A stretch of DNA of 64,000 nt, taken from assembly GCA_913030825.1 (NCBI GenBank), contig CAJWCU010000013.1:1-64000 (forward strand), read 5' to 3'. The position numbers and the translations under genes were made by a program. The notes below the pieces were generated by a model. That model had not been told where the DNA came from. It made no database searches and saw nothing but the letters and a program-made list of their open reading frames with translations. Source of the stretch: an uncultured Rhodospirillaceae bacterium (GTDB lineage Bacteria > Pseudomonadota > Alphaproteobacteria > Rhodospirillales > Casp-alpha2). Shown piece by piece: positions 1 to 6,990 of the stretch. Position 1 is the first letter of the stretch. Each line of letters starts with the position of its first letter.

Positions 1-3000
1 CGTCGCTGTTCGGCGGCGGGGTGATCGCCAGATCGCCGCCGATCAGGCCCGGCGGAATCTCGGCGACGCCGTCGACGACGGAGACCTCGACCGGCTCGCC
101 GGCCGGGTTGGTGACGGTCAGCACCGCCCCATCGGGAATGCCGGAGATGCTCAGGCCGAGCGTTTCGCCCGCATCGGTCAGTTCGGCCGACACATTCAAC
201 GGAATGGCCGTATCTTCATTGCCGGTCGCGTCGTCGACCACCAGGGTCGGCGCGTCGGCTTCCGGATCGACGGAAACGGCGATAGTGCCGGTCGTCGTCG
301 CGGTGCCCTGCTCGCCCGTGTCCGGATCGGTCTCGGTCGAGGTCGCGGTGACGGTCAGGTTAAAATCGTCGTCCGAGTTCGGGGCCGGGGTGACCGTCAG
401 GCCTTCCAGGTCGGCCGGGGTCAGCGTCCAGTCACCGGTTTCTTCATCGTAAGTACCGGCGGAAAGCGTGGCACCTTCCGGCACCCCAGAAATCGTGACC
501 GAGAGAACTTCGCTGTCGTCGGTCAGGCCGGACTGGATATCCAGCGGGATTGCCGTGTCTTCGGTTCCCGCGGCGTCGGAAACGTCGAGGGTCGGCGCAT
601 CGGCCACGCCCTGAACCGTAACGTCCAGGGTTTCGGAAACGGTCGCCGTGTCCGTGCCGTCGGTCGTCGTCGCGGTCACGGTCAGCTGGAAATTGTCGGA
701 ATCGTTGGCCGCCGGGGTGACCGTCAGGCCGTCCAGCTGATCCGGGGTCAGGGTCCAGTCGCCGGTGTCCTCATCGTAGGAGCCAGCGGACAGGGTCGCC
801 CCCTCGGGCACGCCCGAGATGGTCAGCGACAGGGTTTCCGAGCCATCCACATCGGTCAGGTCGGAGGAGATCGTCAGCGGGATCGCGGTGTCTTCGGCAC
901 CCGTCACGTCGGACACTTCCAAAGTCGGCGCGTCGGCATCGGGATCGACGGAGACGGTCATCGAACCGGTCGTCGTCGCGGTCGTCTCGGCTCCCGTATC
1001 CGGGTCGGTTTCCGTCGAGGTCGCGGTGACCGTCAGGGTGAAGTCTTCGTCCGAATCAGCGGCCGGGGTCACGGTCAGACCGGCCAGGTCGCCTGGATCG
1101 ACGGTCCAGGTGTCGGTATCCGCATCATAGGTACCGGCGGACAGCGTGGCACCCGCGGGCACACCGGAGATGCTGACCGACAGGACTTCCGAATCGTCCG
1201 TCAGACCGGCGGTGATATCCAGCGCGATGGGCTGATCTTCCGTGCCGGAGACATCGGCGACCGTCAGGTCCGGCGCATCCGCCTGAGCAACGATTTCCAG
1301 CGGAACTTCAATGGCTTCCGAGGTCTCGTAGGACCACAGGTCCTGGTTGTCCGGATCGTCCGGATCGACCTGCAGCGAGGTCGCGGAGACTTCCAGCGCG
1401 AAGTCCTGGTCGTAGTCTTCCGGCAGCGTCAGCTGCACGTCGCCCAGGTCTTCGGCGGCGATGGTGAAGGTGCCGTCGCCGTTGTCGGTGACCGCACCGC
1501 TGAGGGTCGCGCCCTCGGGCAGACCGCCGATGGTGAAGGAAGCGACGACTTCGCCCTCTTCAACCGGCGCCGCGTCGAACAGGGCGCCGACGTCGATTGC
1601 GCCGCCGTCTTCGTTAAAGGTCAGATCGGCCGCATCGGCGGCGGTGATTTCCGGCGCTTCGGCATCGGGCGTCACGGTGACGCTGAGCGTCTGCACGTTG
1701 TCCGTGGTCCGGGCTTCGCCATCGACGGTCGCGACGGACTGTGAGGTCGCGGTCACGGTGATGTCGAAATCTTCGGCGCTGTCGGCCGGCGGCAGGATGG
1801 TCAGGCCTTCGGGCACGACGCCGTCGGCAAAGGTGTAGGAACCGTCAACGACCTCAAGCGGCTCGCCATCGACGCTCAGCACGGCCCCTTCCGGAATTCC
1901 GGACAGAGTCACGCTAAGGGTTTCGGTGCCGTCGGCCACGCCGTCGGCCAGAGACGCGCCGATCGGCAGCGCCACGGCGACGTCTTCGACCGTGGAGGTA
2001 TCGACCGCCGAGACATCCAGGTCGGGCATGGCGGCGTTCAACAGGTCTTCGGCCGTGATGGTAATGTCGCCGAACTGAAGGACCTCGACATCGATCAGGG
2101 TATCGTCGCCGTCGACATCGCTGCCGCCGACGCTCAACTCGCCGCTGTCGCTATCCAGGTTGACGGTGAATTCTTCGAAATCGTCCTCGAACACGGCGGT
2201 ATCCGTGCCCTCGCCGCCGATGATCGTATCGTCACCGCCGCCGCCGGTCAGGATGTCGTCGCCCAGGCCGCCGGCCAGGACGTTGTCGCCGTCGGAGCCG
2301 ACGATGATGTCGTCGCCGGCGCCGCCGACGACGCCTTCGATGCCGTTCAGCAGGTCGTAATCGTAATCGCCGCTGGCGGCCGCACCGGCCGCGTCGTCGG
2401 CGTCGATATCGCCATCGCCGTCGAAGTCGAACAGCGGCACCGCGACACCGGACTCGCCGGCTTCGTCGGTCAAATTCACGTAGATCGGGGAATCCGGATC
2501 CAGGGCGGAATAATCCACCGTATCCGTGCCTTCGCCGCCGATGAAGGCGTCGGAGCCGCCCTGCCCGCCGATGAAGGTATCGTCGCCTTCTTCGCCATAC
2601 ACGACGTCGTCGTTTTCGGTACCGGTGACGGTGTCGCTACCTTCACCCGCATAAACGACGGCATCATCGTCCATTTGGAAAGTATCGTCGCCGTCGGTCA
2701 GCACGTCGCGGTTGACGTCGACATCGATGGTCGCGGTCTGCGAGGCGGCATCGCCGCCGTCGGCTTCCGTCGAGGTCGCGGTGACGGAAAGCTGGAAGTC
2801 CGTATCGTAATCGTCGGGCACGCTGACGGTCAGGCCGTCCAAGTCGGCGGAAGACAGAGTCCAGGTGTCGGTCGCCTCGTCATAGGTACCGGCGGAGAGC
2901 GTGGCACCTTCGGGAACGCCGGAAACGGAGACAGAGAGAGATTCCGAGCCGTCCACATCAGTCAGGGACGCGGTGATGTCGAGCGGAATATCAGCGCCGC

Positions 3001-5074
3001 GATAACCTTCGCCCTCGACGGCAGAACCGACCTCAAGCGTCGGCACGTCGGCCACGCCGTCGACGCCGACAGTGATCGTGCCGGTCGCCGGGCTGGACGT
3101 ATTTTCACCATCGATGGTGACGACGGAAACGCCGAGATCGAAATCGACATCGCTATCGGCCGGCGGCGTGATCTGCAGGCCGGAAAGCTGCGCTTCGGTC
3201 AGAGTGACCGAGCCGTCCGGGTTGACGGTGATTTCGCCGTCGGTATTGGACAGGACTGCACCCTCGGGAATGCCCGACAGGGTCACTTCCATGTCTTCAT
3301 CGGAGTCGTTTTTGGTGATGTTCAGGTTCAGGTCGATGGCCGAGTCTTCGTCACCGCCCGCCGTGACATCGCCCACCTGGGCGCCTTCGGCATCGTTCGC
3401 GGCATCGACGATGTCCTGCGCCTCGTCCTGCGAGGTTTCGGCCGTCGTTTCCTGTTGCTCGGCGGTGTTCGCGGCGTTTTCGGCCTGTTGCTGCGCGGCT
3501 TCCGCCTCGGCGGGCGTCGTCGCCGCATTGGCGGCGTCCAGGGCGGCTTTGGCGGCAGCGGCGGCGGCTTCGGCAGCATCCGCAGCAGCATCGGCAGCGT
3601 CGGCGGCGCCTTGCGCGTCCGGCTCGTTATCCGCCAGCGTCTGCGCCTCGTTCGCAGCCTGACGGGCATTGTCCGCCGCCGTCTGAGCCCGGTCGTAGGC
3701 GGCCTGAGCCGCCGCGCGCGCGGCCTGAATGGCGGCCTGGTCAGCGCTATCGTCGAATTCGTCTTGCGTATTCGTCGTTTGCTGCTGTTCCGTCGGGGGC
3801 GGGCCCTCGACATCCTGGAACACGACGTTCTCTTCCGGCGTCTGGCCGGCGAAGGGATCGACCTCATCCGTGACGTTGGTGAAATCTTCTTCGAACTGCG
3901 GGCCGCCCGCATCGGTCTGGAAGTCCTGCAAGTCTTCTGCCGACGGCTGGTCGAGGATTTCGGCCTCGCCTTCGACGTCCGGCTGCCCGCTGGTGTCTTC
4001 TTCCTGACCGGCGGCGGTTTCCATATTGGCCAAATCCTCGGCCGAGGGCTCGCCTTCCAGGGACTGATCCTGCTGATCGCCTGCACCCTGTTCGATTTCT
4101 TCCTGCAGGCCGAAGTGGTTGCCCGAGGTCCGGTCGCCGTCCGTGCTTTCGACCGGCAGGTATTTCAGGGTGGTGGCATGGCGTTCGACGATCGTGTCGT
4201 CGTCCATGGTGCCACGATCGCTCGCTTCGGAATCATAGCTCGGGATCGAGACGTAGTCGCCGCCCTGGTTCATCACGACCTGGCCGGTGTTGTTTTCGAT
4301 CACGACCTCACCGACGAAGCCGTCGGCTTCCTCCATCAGGACGACCTGCATCTCGCCGTCGGGCGGGATTTCAATACCGACCTGGGTGCCGCGAATACCG
4401 ATGGTGGCGACCGGCGTATCGATCTTCATCGCGTCGGGGTCGGTCTTGGCGACTTGGCCGGACACGAAGGTGAACACGCCCTGGACAACGGAAACGTTCA
4501 GCGAGCCGTCCTGGGTCGCCGGGTCGTAGACCATCTCGTCCAGGACCATCTGGCTTTCTTCGCCCATGGAGAAGGTCGTTTCATCGGCGAGGAGCACGCC
4601 GATCGCCCCATCGGGCCCGGTTTCGATGTTGTCACCCTGGAAAACCTGATCCCCGGCCTTGAGCTGGATGCGGGTACCGTCGGCGCGGGTCACCCAGACC
4701 TCGCCGGACAGCGTTTTGACCGTACCGATCGGCGCACCGTCCGTACCGCCGATGACCTGGGTGCTGGCGTCGGCGAACTGCTGGATCGCTTCCGCATTGG
4801 TGGATTCGGGCGTGCCCGTCAGCTGCACCACCATGTCGCCGGAAAGGTTGGCGCCATCGGCGGATGCGATCTGCGGGGGGTTCGGTTGATCGTAATAGTT
4901 CTCGACCGTGACCTTCGACCCGTCAGGGAAGGTCAGCACAAGGTCGGAACCGTCGACCGCGAATTCTGCTTCGGATACGGAAAGCCCTTCGGGAAGGGTC
5001 AATACATCAGCGCCAGACGCCGACATCGCGATCGTCTGGGGTTCACCACCAGGGGTCTGAGTGGTCTCAGCCAT
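1..5074 (-). CDS. Giant FecR/Ig-like/RTX adhesin, C-terminus beyond the window
   Basis: The frame runs open from an ATG at 5074 to the left edge (1691 residues, no stop). AAGGAG sits about 8 nt upstream of the ATG. In order: residues ~110-235 form a FecR-type domain ending in IDTPVATIGIRGTQVGIEI; ~300-440 is acidic and Gln-rich with a repeated PSAEDL motif; ~441-566 is an alanine-rich helical stretch; ~575-800 holds two Ig/cadherin-like repeats. Residues ~818-961 hold RTX nonapeptides (GGxGxD), including an EF-hand-like DFDGDGDID, and at least six more ~110-residue repeats follow (GVPEGATLSAGTYD is typical). Proteins with this layout are usually exported by type I secretion and act in adhesion or biofilm, with the secretion signal at the C-terminus, which is outside the window. 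No secretion genes are visible here. Function is inferred from architecture; the frame itself is certain. Confidence 0.9.
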   Translation of the reverse strand, partial: MAETTQTPGGEPQTIAMSASGADVLTLPEGLSVSEAEFAVDGSDLVLTFPDGSKVTVENYYDQPNPPQIASADGANLSGDMVVQLTGTPESTNAEAIQQFADASTQVIGGTDGAPIGTVKTLSGEVWVTRADGTRIQLKAGDQVFQGDNIETGPDGAIGVLLADETTFSMGEESQMVLDEMVYDPATQDGSLNVSVVQGVFTFVSGQVAKTDPDAMKIDTPVATIGIRGTQVGIEIPPDGEMQVVLMEEADGFVGEVVIENNTGQVVMNQGGDYVSIPSYDSEASDRGTMDDDTIVERHATTLKYLPVESTDGDRTSGNHFGLQEEIEQGAGDQQDQSLEGEPSAEDLANMETAAGQEEDTSGQPDVEGEAEILDQPSAEDLQDFQTDAGGPQFEEDFTNVTDEVDPFAGQTPEENVVFQDVEGPPPTEQQQTTNTQDEFDDSADQAAIQAARAAAQAAYDRAQTAADNARQAANEAQTLADNEPDAQGAADAADAAADAAEAAAAAAKAALDAANAATTPAEAEAAQQQAENAANTAEQQETTAETSQDEAQDIVDAANDAEGAQVGDVTAGGDEDSAIDLNLNITKNDSDEDMEVTLSGIPEGAVLSNTDGEITVNPDGSVTLTEAQLSGLQITPPADSDVDFDLGVSVVTIDGENTSSPATGTITVGVDGVADVPTLEVGSAVEGEGYRGADIPLDITASLTDVDGSESLSVSVSGVPEGATLSAGTYDEATDTWTLSSADLDGLTVSVPDDYDTDFQLSVTATSTEADGGDAASQTATIDVDVNRDVLTDGDDTFQMDDDAVVYAGEGSDTVTGTENDDVVYGEEGDDTFIGGQGGSDAFIGGEGTDTVDYSALDPDSPIYVNLTDEAGESGVAVPLFDFDGDGDIDADDAAGAAASGDYDYDLLNGIEGVVGGAGDDIIVGSDGDNVLAGGLGDDILTGGGGDDTIIGGEGTDTAVFEDDFEEFTVNLDSDSGELSVGGSDVDGDDTLIDVEVLQFGDITITAEDLLNAAMPDLDVSAVDTSTVEDVAVALPIGASLADGVADGTETLSVTLSGIPEGAVLSVDGEPLEVVDGSYTFADGVVPEGLTILPPADSAEDFDITVTATSQSVATVDGEARTTDNVQTLSVTVTPDAEAPEITAADAADLTFNEDGGAIDVGALFDAAPVEEGEVVASFTIGGLPEGATLSGAVTDNGDGTFTIAAEDLGDVQLTLPEDYDQDFALEVSATSLQVDPDDPDNQDLWSYETSEAIEVPLEIVAQADAPDLTVADVSGTEDQPIALDITAGLTDDSEVLSVSISGVPAGATLSAGTYDADTDTWTVDPGDLAGLTVTPAADSDEDFTLTVTATSTETDPDTGAETTATTTGSMTVSVDPDADAPTLEVSDVTGAEDTAIPLTISSDLTDVDGSETLSLTISGVPEGATLSAGSYDEDTGDWTLTPDQLDGLTVTPAANDSDNFQLTVTATTTDGTDTATVSETLDVTVQGVADAPTLDVSDAAGTEDTAIPLDIQSGLTDDSEVLSVTISGVPEGATLSAGTYDEETGDWTLTPADLEGLTVTPAPNSDDDFNLTVTATSTETDPDTGEQGTATTTGTIAVSVDPEADAPTLVVDDATGNEDTAIPLNVSAELTDAGETLGLSISGIPDGAVLTVTNPAGEPVEVSVVDGVAEIPPGLIGGDLAITPPPNSD

Positions 5075-5150
5075 TTGTAGAACTCCTTACGGACGGCTGC
5101 TCCAACATGCCGTCACGGAGCCCAATGCGTTGTTATTTTTCTTTTTATCA

Positions 5151-5172
5151 GTGAGCGAAGATATACGCTCAC
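5151..5172. repeat. Inverted repeat in adhesin leader
   Basis: GTGAGCG (5151-5157) and CGCTCAC (5166-5172) are perfect inverted copies around an 8-nt A/T-rich centre. The repeat lies between the adhesin start and the CRP-like site, next to a T/A-rich stretch. It could be an operator or a leader hairpin. There is no T-tract on the minus strand, so a terminator is unlikely. Confidence 0.4.
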
Positions 5173-5203
5173 CCTCACCCTATGTCAAAGGGATCAAGGT
5201 TGC

Positions 5204-5219
5204 TGTGATCTAAATCACA
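5204..5219. promoter_or_regulatory. CRP-type operator upstream of the adhesin
   Basis: TGTGATCTAAATCACA matches the CRP/FNR-superfamily consensus TGTGA-N6-TCACA at all ten defined positions. Its centre lies about 137 bp upstream of the adhesin start codon, in the only sizeable gap between soeC and the adhesin. Both flanking genes are on the minus strand, so the adhesin is the natural target. cAMP-CRP control is the simplest reading, but other CRP-family regulators share this half-site. Confidence 0.7.
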
Positions 5220-5231
5220 CCTGTCGAGGAT

Positions 5232-5262
5232 GGTTCGGGCCGGGGGGGCTCCCCCTGGAACC
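5232..5262 (-). terminator. Possible hairpin terminator after soeC
   Basis: Just past the soeC stop, GGTTC (5232-5236) pairs with GAACC (5258-5262), and an inner G-run/C-run extends the stem. The position fits transcription termination of soeABC, but no U-tract follows on the minus strand. It may be a weak or Rho-dependent end. Confidence 0.4.
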
Positions 5263-5269
5263 GAACGGA

Positions 5270-6217
5270 TCAAACGCGGTCGGCGCCGTAATACAGCGTC
5301 ACGACGTGGCGGGCCTCGGCGAAGAACAGCCAGCGTTCGACCAGCGTCCCCGCCGTCGCCAGAACCGCCCCCAGCAGAGCCAGGGGACCTTCCGCCGGGC
5401 CTTCAACCGACAGACCGATGCCCGTCGCACAGATCGCGGCCAGAAACCCGCCGATCAAGGCGATGCGGCGCAACTTCAAGGCATGCTTGCGGGCGACCCG
5501 GAACCCCATCTCGTTCATGAGATAGTTTTCTTCCGTATGCGGCCCTTCGAGCATGCGGACCTTGCCGATATTCCCCAGCCCGGTGGCGCTTTCCGGTGTC
5601 GCGGCATGGCGGGTCGTATCGATAAACCGCCAATAGAGGATCTTGACCACGACGGCGGCCACAAGCCCCCACATCGTAGCGACCGAAATACCGTAGGTCT
5701 CCGCGCCGAACAGCGCCAACAGCGCATTCAGCCAGACCAGACCCGTCGCAATACCAAGGACGAGATAGCTCGGCACGACCCAGCCGTTGGCCCATTGATG
5801 AATGGTCCGAAGCGAGCGGTAGATCATCGCCGTGCAGAAAACGGTGACGATGGCCATGACGGCCGTGGCCCAACCGGCGGCAACGCCCCACTGGCCGAAC
5901 TTCTCCGGCCACATCCAGATCGCGGCCAGTGCCACGGCGGGGCCGTAGGCGATGACCGAGGCAACGCCTTCGCGGGACAGCCAGGAAGAGCGCCATTGCG
6001 AGAACGCCCGCCAGGCACGCTCCGGATGGCCCAGGTGGAATGTCGAGGACAGCAGCCCCGCCGTCACCGCGGCCAGGGCCAGGACGATGGCCGTCAGACC
6101 AAAGACTTTGTCGGCGGGCAGCATGCCGAGTGCGCCCAAGGCCCCGATCAGGGCCAGCAGGCCATAGCCCGCGCCCGACGAAACCGTGAAGAAAATGACC
6201 GAAAATGCCGGATGCAT
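5270..6217 (-). CDS. soeC: SoeC-like membrane anchor subunit (DmsC family)
   Basis: A 315-residue polytopic protein of the DmsC anchor family with about eight hydrophobic helices. It would anchor the molybdoenzyme and iron-sulfur subunits to the inner membrane and pass electrons to quinone. Family features include the TFHLGHPERAWRAF segment after the second helix. The start at 6217 is preceded by GAGG about 9 nt upstream. It is the last gene of a three-gene minus-strand operon, 28 nt after soeB. DmsC homologues serve several molybdoenzymes. The sulfite assignment rests on the partner subunit having no Tat signal and on the sulfur-gene context, so 'DmsC-family anchor' is certain and 'Soe' is likely. 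Confidence 0.75.
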   Translation of the reverse strand: MHPAFSVIFFTVSSGAGYGLLALIGALGALGMLPADKVFGLTAIVLALAAVTAGLLSSTFHLGHPERAWRAFSQWRSSWLSREGVASVIAYGPAVALAAIWMWPEKFGQWGVAAGWATAVMAIVTVFCTAMIYRSLRTIHQWANGWVVPSYLVLGIATGLVWLNALLALFGAETYGISVATMWGLVAAVVVKILYWRFIDTTRHAATPESATGLGNIGKVRMLEGPHTEENYLMNEMGFRVARKHALKLRRIALIGGFLAAICATGIGLSVEGPAEGPLALLGAVLATAGTLVERWLFFAEARHVVTLYYGADRV

Positions 6218-6245
6218 GTCGCGTTTCCTCGTTTCTTCTTATGCC

Positions 6246-6989
6246 CTAGCGGGAGAGAACCTTATCGACCCAACGAAGGATCGGGTTCTCGGGGCCCGGC
6301 TCGGCGGCCAGCTCGGTCGGACCGCCTTCGGCGGCCTCGGCCCGGCGCGGACGCGGCGGCAGGTATTTGTTGGTCGGCTTGTAGGCCATTTCCGGCATCA
6401 GGTCGTAACCGCCGCGTTCGGCGACCAGCTTGGAGACGTCCGAATTGGCGTCTCCCAGGTCCCCGTAATGGCGGGCCCCCGCCGGGCAGGTCGAAACACA
6501 GGCCGGCACGCGTTCACGTTCCGGGATGTTTTCGTTGTAGATGCGGTCGATGCAGAGCGTGCATTTCTTCATCACGCCGGCGTCGCTGTCGAATTCGCGG
6601 GCACCATAGGGGCAGGCCCAGGAACACAGCTTGCAACCGATGCATTTGCTTTCGTCGACCAGGACGATGCCGTCGGCCGAGCGTTTGAAGCTGGCGCCCG
6701 TCGGGCAAACGGTGACGCAGGCCGCTTTCTCGCAATGCAGGCAGGACTTCGGGAAATGAACCGTCTGGTTCGGCTTGCCGTCGTTGCGCTGGGTCTCAAA
6801 CGCATGAATGCGGTTGAACCACACGCCCTGCTGCTTGGCGCCATAGGGATTGAGGTCCGTCAGCGGCGCCATATGGCCGCCGGTGTTCCATTCCTTGCAG
6901 TTAACGGCGCAGGCGTGACAGCCGACGCAGATGTCCAAGTCGATGACGAGGCCGAGTTTCTTTTGTGTCTGTTCGGGAAGGGTTGTCAT
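6246..6989 (-). CDS. soeB: SoeB-like four-cluster iron-sulfur subunit
   Basis: A 247-residue DmsB/NrfC-type ferredoxin. It shows four cysteine groups for four [4Fe-4S] clusters: CVGCHACAVNC at residues 21-31, then CLHCEKAACVTVC, CIGCKLCSWAC and CTLC...CVSTC. It would relay electrons between the molybdopterin subunit and the membrane anchor. The start lies one base after the upstream gene's stop (TAA at 6991-6993), which indicates translational coupling. The C-terminal ~40 residues are Pro/Glu-rich and probably flexible. Sulfite as substrate is inferred from the operon, not from this subunit. Confidence 0.8.
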   Translation of the reverse strand: MTTLPEQTQKKLGLVIDLDICVGCHACAVNCKEWNTGGHMAPLTDLNPYGAKQQGVWFNRIHAFETQRNDGKPNQTVHFPKSCLHCEKAACVTVCPTGASFKRSADGIVLVDESKCIGCKLCSWACPYGAREFDSDAGVMKKCTLCIDRIYNENIPERERVPACVSTCPAGARHYGDLGDANSDVSKLVAERGGYDLMPEMAYKPTNKYLPPRPRRAEAAEGGPTELAAEPGPENPILRWVDKVLSR

Positions 6990-6990
6990 C

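Noticed and set aside
1-1300. CRISPR-like periodicity in the adhesin gene
   Set aside because: The ~340-bp periodicity is in-frame protein repeat structure, not short direct repeats with spacers.
2675-5080. Long plus-strand open frame (about 800 codons) opposite the adhesin
   Set aside because: It is antisense to the adhesin frame, which has a ribosome-binding site and recognisable FecR and RTX domains. The opposite frame has no family resemblance and reflects GC-biased codons.
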